In this document: positions 1 to 7,292 of the stretch, piece by piece | How the letters are laid out: every line of letters begins with the position of its first letter | Numbering within the stretch: position 1 is the stretch's first letter | Assembly: GCA_050998615.1 (NCBI GenBank) | Contig: JBPCQA010000019.1 | Coordinates: 144,739 to 208,738 of the forward strand | Direction: 5' to 3' | Origin: JBPCQA01 sp050998615 | GTDB taxonomy: Bacteria > Actinomycetota > Actinomycetes > Propionibacteriales > Nocardioidaceae | Length of the DNA: 64,000 nucleotides | The notes under the pieces: model-generated | The model's input: the letters and a program-made list of their open reading frames with translations, nothing else | Database searches by the model: none | What the model was told of the DNA's origin: nothing | Made by a program: the position numbers and the translations under genes

Positions 1-1059
1 CCGACCGGGACGCTGAACTGGGCCAACTGGCCGCTCTACCTCGACACGGTCGGCAAAAGTGACCACCCGACGTTGAACCTCTTCACGAAGCAGACCGGCA
101 CCAAGGTCAACTACTACGAGGCCATCCAGGACAACGGCCCGTTCTTCGCCAAAGTCCAACCCAGCTTGTCGTCTGGCCAATACACCGGCTACGACCTCGC
201 GGTGATCAGCAGCGGGATCTACTTCAACAAGCTCCGCGATCTCGGCTTCTTGATCCCGCTGGACCAGTCTCGGCTCACCAATTTTCGCAAGTACGCCGGC
301 GACCGCTACAAGTCCGAGGCGTTCGATCCTGGCAACGTGTTCTCGATCCCCTATCAGGCTGGGTTCACCGGCATCGGTTACGACCCGGCTGCGTGCGGAC
401 GCGACATCACCAGCTGGGAGGACCTCAACGACCCAAAGTTCACCGGAAAGATCGGGATGTTCGCCAACAACGAAGACCTGCCGAACTGTGCGCTGGTCGC
501 GATCGGCGTCGACCCGTTGAAGTCGACGGAGAGTGACTGGCACAAGGCGGCTGCCTGGCTCGACAAGCAGAAGCCCCTGGTCCGTCAGTACTACTCGCAG
601 AACTACATCGAGGCCCTCGCCACCGGTGATGTGTGGATCACGATGGCGTGGTCAGGTGACGTCTTCCAGCAGAATCTGTCCGGCTCCAACCTGAAGTTCG
701 TGATCCCCAAGCAAGGTGGCTTGTTGTGGACCGACAATTTCTTGATTCTCAAGGAGGCGCAGAACCCGGTCGACGCGATGCTGTTGATGGACTTCTACTA
801 CAAACCCGACATCGCCGCGATGGTCACCGAGTATGTCAACTATGTCTCGCCGGTGCCTGCGGCCGAGCAGGTGGTGAGATCGGATGCCGCGAAGGCCACC
901 AAGCCGTCCGACAAGACCTACCTGGAGCAGGTGGGCAGCAGCTTCGCCACGTTCCCGAAGCCCTCCGTCTACGCCAACACGACGATCGGCTATACGCCGA
1001 AGGAGGGGTCCGAGCTCGACACCTGGAACAGCATCTTCGAGCCCGTCTACCAATCTTGA
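1..1059 (+). CDS. Polyamine-type ABC transporter substrate-binding protein (5' partial)
   Basis: Solute receptor of a spermidine/putrescine-type ABC importer (PotD/PotF family), expected to be anchored outside the membrane. The frame is open from base 1 to a TGA at 1057-1059 (352 residues visible), so the N-terminus and any lipoprotein signal lie outside the window. The visible part begins with LNWANWPLYLDT, like the start of mature PotD-type domains, and keeps the family pattern with YDLAVISSG, IPYQAGFTGIGYDP and ITMAWSGDVFQQN. The protein ends just upstream of two permease genes (9-nt gap) and an amine oxidase, which fits polyamine uptake and use. The ATPase gene is not in the window and may lie upstream. 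The exact ligand (putrescine, spermidine or another cation) cannot be told from sequence alone. Confidence 0.9.
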   Translation, partial: PTGTLNWANWPLYLDTVGKSDHPTLNLFTKQTGTKVNYYEAIQDNGPFFAKVQPSLSSGQYTGYDLAVISSGIYFNKLRDLGFLIPLDQSRLTNFRKYAGDRYKSEAFDPGNVFSIPYQAGFTGIGYDPAACGRDITSWEDLNDPKFTGKIGMFANNEDLPNCALVAIGVDPLKSTESDWHKAAAWLDKQKPLVRQYYSQNYIEALATGDVWITMAWSGDVFQQNLSGSNLKFVIPKQGGLLWTDNFLILKEAQNPVDAMLLMDFYYKPDIAAMVTEYVNYVSPVPAAEQVVRSDAAKATKPSDKTYLEQVGSSFATFPKPSVYANTTIGYTPKEGSELDTWNSIFEPVYQS

Positions 1060-1068
1060 GGAAACGTT

Positions 1069-1923
1069 GTGCGTAAGAGGCTGGCGCCGTACCTGCTCAT
1101 CTTGCCCGGTGGCCTGTGGCTGGGTGTGTTCTTCGTTATCCCCATGGTGGCCATGGTCTCGGTGTCGCTGCAGACCGGGAGCCTGATCTCCGGCTTCCAT
1201 CAGGCGCTCGCGTTCGGCAACTACCGCGACGTTATCACGGCCTACCACACCCAGCTGCTGAGGTCCCTGGTGTATGGCCTTGTCACGACGATTCTCACCA
1301 TCGCGTTGGCCTACCCGATGGCGTACTGGATCGCGTTCCGGGGCGGCCGGCACAAGTCGACGTACCTGTTCTTGATCTTGCTGCCGTTCTTCGTCACGTT
1401 CGTTATTCGGACCATCTCCTGGCAGTTCTTGTTGGCAGACAACGGCATTCTGCTGGGGCCGTTGAAGTCGTGGGGGCTGCTGCCGCAGAACTTTCACGTC
1501 CTGGCGACCGGGGTGGCCGTGGTTGGTGGGCTCGTCTACAACTTCCTCCCGTTCATGGTGCTGCCGATCTACGTCGCCCTTGAGCGCATTGACCGGCAGC
1601 TCGTGGAGGCTGCCAGCGACCTGTTCGCCAACCGGACTCAGGCGTTCTTGCGGGTGATCTTGCCGCTGTCGCTGCCCGGTGTCTTCGCGGGGGTCATCTT
1701 GACCTTCGTCCCGGCTTGCTCGGACTACGTCAACGCGACGATTCTCGGCGGGACTGGTCAGGTCATGATCGGCAACATCATCGAGACGCTGTACCTCACG
1801 AACTCCCAGTATCCTCAGGCCGCAGCGCTCAGCTCTGTGTTGCTGGCCGCGCTGCTGCTCGGGATCTTCGCCTACGCCAAAGCGTTGGGGACCCGCGACG
1901 TCTTAGATGCGAGCGCCGGATGA
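1069..1923 (+). CDS. ABC transporter permease, PotB-like
   Basis: First membrane subunit of the polyamine-type importer, 284 aa with about six hydrophobic segments; the first is near residues 8-32. The coupling loop that docks on the ATPase is visible at about 180-204: EAASDLFANRTQAFLRV followed by LPLSLPG, the EAA motif of type I importers. The GTG start at 1069 follows a GAGGAA ribosome-binding site and lies 9 nt after the binding-protein stop. The stop TGA (1921-1923) overlaps the ATG of the next permease, so the two are translationally coupled. Confidence 0.92.
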   Translation: MRKRLAPYLLILPGGLWLGVFFVIPMVAMVSVSLQTGSLISGFHQALAFGNYRDVITAYHTQLLRSLVYGLVTTILTIALAYPMAYWIAFRGGRHKSTYLFLILLPFFVTFVIRTISWQFLLADNGILLGPLKSWGLLPQNFHVLATGVAVVGGLVYNFLPFMVLPIYVALERIDRQLVEAASDLFANRTQAFLRVILPLSLPGVFAGVILTFVPACSDYVNATILGGTGQVMIGNIIETLYLTNSQYPQAAALSSVLLAALLLGIFAYAKALGTRDVLDASAG

Positions 1924-2798
1924 GCGCACCGACCGCGGAGGAGCAGATCGCGCCGTCACCGCGGCCGAGTCCCGTGACCGCTGCTCGAAGGAGACGGGCG
2001 AGTCGACGCACCGGTGGATGGTTCTTGCGCTTGTACACCTGGGGGATCATCGGCTGGCTCTCGCTGCCGATCCTGGTCATGATCCTGTTCGGGTTCAACA
2101 ACACGACAAGCAAGTTCAACTTCGTGTGGCAAGGCTTCACGCTGCATTGGTACAAGGATCTGTTCCAGATTCCCGATCTGACCGGCGCGCTGGTCAACTC
2201 GCTCACGATCGCTCTCATCACCACCTGCGCCGCCACGGTGCTCGGCACGATGATCGGGTTTGCCATGGGCAAGTATCGGTTCCGGGGCCGCGCGGCACTT
2301 GATCTCGTGCTGTTCGCGAATGTGGCAGCGCCGGAGATCGCCATGGGCACCGGTCTGCTCTCGCTGTTCCTCAGCCTCGGCATCCCACGCGACTACCTGA
2401 CTATCGTCATCGCGCACATCATGTTCGACATCGTCTACGTGGCGATCACCGTCCGGGCCCGGATGGCGGCGTACGACGCCTCGCTGGAGGAAGCCAGCCA
2501 AGACCTTGGCGCCGGAGCGTTCACCACGTTCCGACTGGTGACGTTGCCGATCCTGTTGCCAGGCGTCATCGCGGGCGCCTTGCTGGCTTTCGCATTGTCG
2601 ATCGATGACTTCATCATCACCGAATTCAACGCCGGCAAGACACTTACGTTTCCGCTGTGGGTCTACGGATCATCACGGGTTGGCACGCCACCTCAGGTCA
2701 ACGTGATGGGCACCGTGGTTTTCGCCTTCGGTGTGGTGCTGGTGCTGGTCAACGTGCTGTGGATGCGTCGCATCAGACGCACCACCTCGCGGCCATGA
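1920..2798 (+). CDS. ABC transporter permease, PotC-like
   Basis: Second membrane subunit of the importer, 292 aa. A basic, proline-rich cytoplasmic N-terminus (residues 1-32) precedes the first membrane segment at about 38-58. The EAA loop is at about 190-216 (EEASQDLGAGAFTTFRLVTL, then PILLPG). ATG 1920 forms an ATGA overlap with the previous stop, and its own stop overlaps the start of the downstream oxidase at 2795. These two overlaps argue for one polycistron from the binding protein through the oxidase. Longer in-frame openings upstream of 1920 run through the potB-like gene and have no ribosome-binding site. Confidence 0.92.
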   Translation: MSAPTAEEQIAPSPRPSPVTAARRRRASRRTGGWFLRLYTWGIIGWLSLPILVMILFGFNNTTSKFNFVWQGFTLHWYKDLFQIPDLTGALVNSLTIALITTCAATVLGTMIGFAMGKYRFRGRAALDLVLFANVAAPEIAMGTGLLSLFLSLGIPRDYLTIVIAHIMFDIVYVAITVRARMAAYDASLEEASQDLGAGAFTTFRLVTLPILLPGVIAGALLAFALSIDDFIITEFNAGKTLTFPLWVYGSSRVGTPPQVNVMGTVVFAFGVVLVLVNVLWMRRIRRTTSRP

Positions 2799-4192
2799 CC
2801 TCGTCGGGGACGAGCTCACGCGGCCGCCGCGTCGACGATTCCTGGCGTGATGCAAAGCAGGTTTCCTACTGGCTCGACAACCCCGACCGGCCAGCACAGC
2901 GGGCGACATTGTCCAGCGACATCCGTTGTGACCTGGCCGTCGTGGGCGGCGGCTTCTCCGGGCTGTGGACGGCGCTGTTGGCCAAGGAGCGCGACCCACA
3001 ACGTGAAGTCGTCGTACTGGAAGGCGCACGGATCGGCGCCGCGGCAACTGGCCGCAACGGTGGTTTCTGCTCGGCCAGCATTACCCACGGCGAGGCGAAC
3101 GGGCGAAGCCGGTGGCCTGCCGAGTACGAGACGTTGCACCGCCTCGGCTTGGAAAATCTGGACGGGATCGAGAAGACGGTGTCGACGTACCACATCGATT
3201 GCGGCTTCGAACGCACCGGCGAAATGGCGGTGGCCACCGAGGCATACCAGGTGGCCGACCTGGCCAGCGCGAGTGGGCAATTCCTCGATCAAGACGCCGT
3301 TCGTGAGCAACTGAACTCTCCCACCTATCTGGCCGGGAGTTGGGACCGGTGCGGAGCAGCGATGATCGATCCCGCCCGGCTGGCGTGGGGGCTGGCAGCG
3401 GTGTGCGAGTCTCTCGGGGTTCAGCTCGTCGAAGGCACGACGGTCAGTAGTCTCGATCGGCAGGGGAGCGGTTTGCGCTTGCAGACCCCATACGGCACGG
3501 TGGCTAGCCGGCAGGTTGCCCTGGCCACAAGTGCCTTCGCGCCACTCCTGCGTCGATTGCGGCTGTTTACCGTGCCGGTCTATGACTATGTGTTGACCAC
3601 CGAGCCGCTGACCACAGACCAGCTTGCCTCGATCGGTTGGCGCAACCGGCAAGGCGTTGGGGACAGCGCCAACCAGTTTCACTACTACCGGCTCACCGCG
3701 GACAACCGCATCTTGTGGGGCGGCTACGACGCGATCTATCACTTCGGCCGTCACATCCGAGACTCCTACGACCAGCGGCCGACGACCTTCACCTTGCTCG
3801 CACGGCACTTCTTCGAGACGTTTCCGCAACTGGAAGGGATGGGTTTCAGCCATCGCTGGGGCGGTGCAATCGACACGTGCACTCGGTTTTGCGCCTTTTA
3901 CGGCACCGCGATGAGCGGCCAGCTCTCCTATGCCCTGGGCTATACAGGGCTCGGGGTTGGCGCCAGCCGCTTCGGCGCCCAGGTGATGCTGGATCTGCTG
4001 GACGGCGCATCGACGGAGCGGACCGAGCTCGACATGGTGCGCAACAGACCGCTGCCGTTCCCTCCGGAGCCGCTTGCCTATGGCGCCATCGAAGTCACCC
4101 GGAGATCGCTGGCCCGCGCCGACCGACAACGAGGCAAGCGCAACCTGTGGTTGCGCATCCTGGATCGGCTCGGCCTCGGTTTCGACTCCTGA
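2795..4192 (+). CDS. FAD-dependent amine oxidoreductase (DAO family, PuuB-like)
   Basis: Flavoprotein of the D-amino-acid-oxidase fold, 465 aa, most like gamma-glutamylputrescine oxidases, which deaminate an amine carbon with oxygen as acceptor. The FAD dinucleotide-binding loop LAVVGGGFSGLWTA is near residues 47-60, and the following TGRNGGF segment is typical of this subfamily. ATG 2795 overlaps the permease stop, tying the enzyme to the polyamine importer. Substrate is inferred from context; other secondary amines or D-amino acids are possible. A paralogous flavoprotein is encoded at 9781-11163 on the other strand. Confidence 0.85.
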   Translation: MTSSGTSSRGRRVDDSWRDAKQVSYWLDNPDRPAQRATLSSDIRCDLAVVGGGFSGLWTALLAKERDPQREVVVLEGARIGAAATGRNGGFCSASITHGEANGRSRWPAEYETLHRLGLENLDGIEKTVSTYHIDCGFERTGEMAVATEAYQVADLASASGQFLDQDAVREQLNSPTYLAGSWDRCGAAMIDPARLAWGLAAVCESLGVQLVEGTTVSSLDRQGSGLRLQTPYGTVASRQVALATSAFAPLLRRLRLFTVPVYDYVLTTEPLTTDQLASIGWRNRQGVGDSANQFHYYRLTADNRILWGGYDAIYHFGRHIRDSYDQRPTTFTLLARHFFETFPQLEGMGFSHRWGGAIDTCTRFCAFYGTAMSGQLSYALGYTGLGVGASRFGAQVMLDLLDGASTERTELDMVRNRPLPFPPEPLAYGAIEVTRRSLARADRQRGKRNLWLRILDRLGLGFDS

Positions 4193-4238
4193 GTGGTCCG
4201 CCAAACGACCCGCGGGCTGCTACGCCATCGCCGCGGTT

Positions 4239-5099
4239 TTACCAGGCCTCGGCGAGCAGTTCGGCCAACAGCTCTTCGGCGTCGACGTGGTGCCCTCGAG
4301 AGGTGAACCAGGTGCACACGTTTCGGCAGTCCCGCAACAAGAAGTCGACCCCGTTGGGGTTTCCGACGATGTCGAGCAACTGCGGCAGATCGATGATCAC
4401 GATGCGGTCACCTTGGGCCAAGATGTTGTACGGCGACAGGTCGCCATGTGCCAGGCCTCGTCTGGCCAACACCGCCATCGCGTCGCGAAGCTGACCGAAG
4501 TAGTCCGCGACGACATCGAGACTCGGCCGCAGCTGCGTCAGTCGAGGCGCGGCGGCGCCATCGACGTCGATGAACTCCATCAAGATCTCGGTGCCGTCGA
4601 TCTGCACTGGATAGGGAACCGGCACCCCGGCCGACCACAGTGACTTAAGCGCCGCGAATTCATGGTGAGCCCACTGGGCGGAGGCGACCTCGCGACCGAA
4701 CGACGTGCGTTTCGCGATCGCTCGGGCATCTCGGGTGATGCGAGTGCGGCGGCCTTCGACGTAGCCGGCGTCGCGGTGGAACTGGCGATGATCGGAGCTG
4801 CGATAGCGCTTCGCGGCGAGCAGGTTGGCGCGATCGGGCTGGTCTGGCATTGCCCGCTCGACCAAGAAGACGTCGGCCTCCTTGCCCGTCTTCAGCACGC
4901 CGAGCTCGGTGTCGACTGCACCGTCGTCGGTGATAACCCAGTCGGGAAAGGGTTCGGGGCCGTGCATGCCCTTCTCGACTGTGGACCACGTGGACCATCG
5001 TTGGTTGTCGTGCAGCTTGTCGACGGGGTGGAACGTGAAGTCATCGCTGAGCTTCCGGTGAAACGCCAGGCCGTCATGAGACAAGGGGTGGTGAGACAT
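4239..5099 (-). CDS. RIO1-family atypical serine kinase
   Basis: Soluble RIO-type protein kinase, 286 aa. Visible elements in order: glycine-poor nucleotide loop LKTGKEADVFLV (about 69-80), invariant lysine in AAKRYR (about 97), catalytic loop HGDLSPYN (218-225) and the metal-binding IDLPQ (236-240) that replaces DFG in this family. ATG 5099 was chosen over longer openings because GAGGAG sits 9 nt upstream and the preceding residues are low-complexity arginine/proline sequence. It converges with the oxidase gene on its left. RIO kinases act in ribosome biogenesis in eukaryotes and archaea; the role in bacteria is not settled. Confidence 0.88.
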   Translation of the reverse strand: MSHHPLSHDGLAFHRKLSDDFTFHPVDKLHDNQRWSTWSTVEKGMHGPEPFPDWVITDDGAVDTELGVLKTGKEADVFLVERAMPDQPDRANLLAAKRYRSSDHRQFHRDAGYVEGRRTRITRDARAIAKRTSFGREVASAQWAHHEFAALKSLWSAGVPVPYPVQIDGTEILMEFIDVDGAAAPRLTQLRPSLDVVADYFGQLRDAMAVLARRGLAHGDLSPYNILAQGDRIVIIDLPQLLDIVGNPNGVDFLLRDCRNVCTWFTSRGHHVDAEELLAELLAEAW

Positions 5100-5585
5100 G
5101 GTGAGAGTGCTCCTCGAGCGATTGCGAGGCGCCTTCACCAGGTCAGGAAGCGGGCCACCTCGAGAATGCAGGGACGCGAACGGTCCCGCGGACAGCGGTT
5201 GGCATCTCGGCGCCTCCCTTCGCTGGCGGCAGCGGATCGCTGCCTGACTACGGCTGAGCTGAATGCTGGCAGCTCGTGGCGCGTCGTGCAATCCATTTAC
5301 ATGGCAATGGGGGAGAGTGGGCTGGTAGTGGCCAGCCCGGGCATTGGGGACGGGCAGGGTCTCTCAATGCCATCTGCATGGCGAGTTAGGTCAGCGCCCA
5401 AGGTGCCGGCGCGACAACGAGTTCACCCTGCCCGTCTCCGAAATACTGGCCGAGTTTCGCCGTGAGGTCAAGGGCAACAAGGGGGGATCGTCACGGTGGT
5501 TGAGGAGGCCGCCTGGGCGGCCGTCTCGATCCCATCGGTCCGGTGCTGCGGCCACCTCGACGAGCCGACTCTGAGCCTGGTCTTG
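5100..5585. other. Intergenic region between RIO kinase and dha operon
   Basis: No convincing gene. It should hold the kinase promoter (transcribed leftward) and part of the dha control region. Visible structure: a perfect 7-bp hairpin GGGCTGG/CCAGCCC at 5319-5338 and a family A repeat at 5495-5533. The openings that cross it on either strand lack ribosome-binding sites and recognisable protein sequence. Confidence 0.6.
5495..5533 (+). repeat. Dispersed repeat family A, copy 1 (REP-like)
   Basis: Reads GGTGGTTGAGGAGGCCGC, then a short loop, then GGCGGCCGTCTCGATCCC. The core GGCCGCC/GGCGGCC can fold into a hairpin. The ends match the other family A copies at 39503, 44413, 54803, 62594 and 62648. 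Confidence 0.75.
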
Positions 5586-5613
5586 TTGACATCTGACGGG
5601 TGTGTTCAGATGT
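5586..5613 (+). promoter_or_regulatory. Probable operator/promoter of the dha operon
   Basis: A perfect 8-bp inverted repeat, ACATCTGA (5589-5596) and TCAGATGT (5606-5613) separated by 9 nt, lies 4 nt before the dhaK start codon. Its left arm overlaps a consensus -35-like TTGACA (5586-5591). No good -10 is seen. The geometry fits a dimeric repressor site that would block transcription or translation start; no regulator gene lies next to the operon in the window. Confidence 0.5.
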
Positions 5614-5617
5614 GGCA

Positions 5618-6622
5618 ATGAAGAAGCTCATCAACAGTCCGGCAGACGTGGTCGCGGACGCACTGCTCGGCATCGAAGCGGCGTACGGCGATCGGGTGCG
5701 GGTGGACCACGCAAACAAGATCGTCTATCGCAAGGAGGCGACCCGACAGGGCAAAGTGGGTCTGGTCTCCGGTGGCGGGTCGGGGCACGAACCCATGCAT
5801 GGCGGATACGTCGGGCCCGGGATGCTCGATGCCGCCTGTGCCGGTGAGGTGTTCACCTCTCCGGTCCCCGACCAGATGATGGCAGCGACGAAAGAGGTCG
5901 ACGCCGGCGCCGGCGTCCTCCACATCGTGAAGAACTACACCGGCGACGTGATGAACTTCGAGATGGCCGCGGAGATGGCGGCGGCTGAGTCGGGTGTCGA
6001 CGTGGTGTCGGTCGTTACGGACGATGACGTCGCGGTCCAAGACAGCCTTTACACGGCGGGCCGCCGCGGCGTGGGAGTCACCGTGCTGCTCGAGAAGATC
6101 GTCGGTGCCGCTGCGGAGGAGGGACGCCCCTTGGCAGGGATCGCCGACCTGGCGCGCAGCATCAACGACCGTGGCCGCAGCATGGGTATGGCGCTCACCT
6201 CGTGCACGGTCCCCGCAGCAGGCAAACCGACCTTTGAGCTGGCCGAGAACGAGATCGAGCTGGGGATCGGCATCCACGGCGAGCCGGGACGCGAGCGTCG
6301 ACCTTTGGTCTCCGCTCACGAGATCGCCGCCATGTTGGTGGATCCCATCCTTAAGGACCTTCCCTACCAGCAAGGTGACTCGGTGATCGCCATGCTTAAT
6401 GGGATGGGCGGCACTCCGCTGATCGAGCTGTACGTCATGTATCACGAGGTGAAGGAGCTCCTCGACAAGGCGGGCATCACCGTTGCTCGGTGCTTAGTGG
6501 GCAACTACATCACCTCCCTGGAAATGGCTGGCTGCTCCATGACGCTGCTCAAGGCCGATGACGAGCTCGTCAAGCTGTGGGACGCGCCGGTCAACACACC
6601 CGGTCTTCGGTGGGGGTCTTGA
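5618..6622 (+). CDS. dhaK: Dihydroxyacetone kinase, substrate-binding subunit DhaK
   Basis: Binds dihydroxyacetone covalently for phosphorylation by DhaL; 334 aa, normal length. SGGGSGHEP (51-59) and the active-site histidine in GIGIHGEPG (His220 here, equivalent to His218/220 of characterised enzymes) are both present. ATG 5618 begins the conserved MKKLINSP start; GTG 5600 would add six residues and cut into the inverted repeat. First gene of dhaK-dhaL-dhaM, so this is the PEP-dependent (PTS-linked) rather than the ATP-dependent enzyme. Confidence 0.96.
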   Translation: MKKLINSPADVVADALLGIEAAYGDRVRVDHANKIVYRKEATRQGKVGLVSGGGSGHEPMHGGYVGPGMLDAACAGEVFTSPVPDQMMAATKEVDAGAGVLHIVKNYTGDVMNFEMAAEMAAAESGVDVVSVVTDDDVAVQDSLYTAGRRGVGVTVLLEKIVGAAAEEGRPLAGIADLARSINDRGRSMGMALTSCTVPAAGKPTFELAENEIELGIGIHGEPGRERRPLVSAHEIAAMLVDPILKDLPYQQGDSVIAMLNGMGGTPLIELYVMYHEVKELLDKAGITVARCLVGNYITSLEMAGCSMTLLKADDELVKLWDAPVNTPGLRWGS

Positions 6623-6626
6623 GCCG

Positions 6627-7268
6627 ATGAGCCAGTCGGTGAGCATGGCGGCCTTCACGGCGTGGCTTCGCGACTTCGCCACGGTCGTCAACGAGCAGGC
6701 CGGAGAGCTCACTGCGCTCGATGCAGCGATCGGCGACGCCGACCACGGCAGCAACCTCGACCGGGGCATGCAGGCCGTGCTCAAGATGCTCGAGTCCGAC
6801 GAGTTCGACACGCCCGATGCGCTGTTCAAGAAAGTCGGCATGACCTTGGTCAGCACCGTCGGCGGTGCCAGCGGTCCGCTGTACGGCACGTTCTTTCTGC
6901 GCTTCGGCGCCGCCCTACACGACAAGGCAGATGTGTCGGCCGAGGAGCTCGGCGAGGCGTTGCGTGCCGGGGTAGGTGGCGTCGTGACACGCGGCAAGGC
7001 CACGCTCGGCGACAAGACGATGTACGACGTCTGGGCGCCGGCCGTCGACGCCTATGACCAAGCCGTCACCGATGGCCGCGACCTCGCGGAGGCGCTAAAC
7101 ACCGCCGTGGCAGCCGCCAGGGATGGCCGGGACGCCACCACGCCACTAGTCGCGCGCAAGGGGCGCGCCAGTTATCTCGGGGAACGCAGCGCCGGTCATC
7201 TGGACCCGGGAGCAGCGAGCACCACAATGCTCATCGAGTCCGCCGCCAAGACGCTCGGCTCCCAGTAA
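6627..7268 (+). CDS. dhaL: Dihydroxyacetone kinase, ADP-binding subunit DhaL
   Basis: Carries a tightly bound ADP that is phosphorylated by DhaM and passes phosphate to dihydroxyacetone on DhaK. 213 aa. The Mg-ADP site LDAAIGDADHGSNLDRG (31-47, aspartates 32, 37, 39) and the GGASGPLYGTFF nucleotide loop near 82-93 are intact. ATG 6627 lies 4 nt after the dhaK stop; the open frame upstream of it runs inside dhaK and is not used. Confidence 0.96.
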   Translation: MSQSVSMAAFTAWLRDFATVVNEQAGELTALDAAIGDADHGSNLDRGMQAVLKMLESDEFDTPDALFKKVGMTLVSTVGGASGPLYGTFFLRFGAALHDKADVSAEELGEALRAGVGGVVTRGKATLGDKTMYDVWAPAVDAYDQAVTDGRDLAEALNTAVAAARDGRDATTPLVARKGRASYLGERSAGHLDPGAASTTMLIESAAKTLGSQ

Positions 7269-7292
7269 TCGACGCCGAGCAACCGACCCAAC

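Noticed and set aside
2816..4204. 462-codon open frame antisense to the amine oxidase
   Set aside because: Shadow of the flavoprotein gene; no domain signatures.
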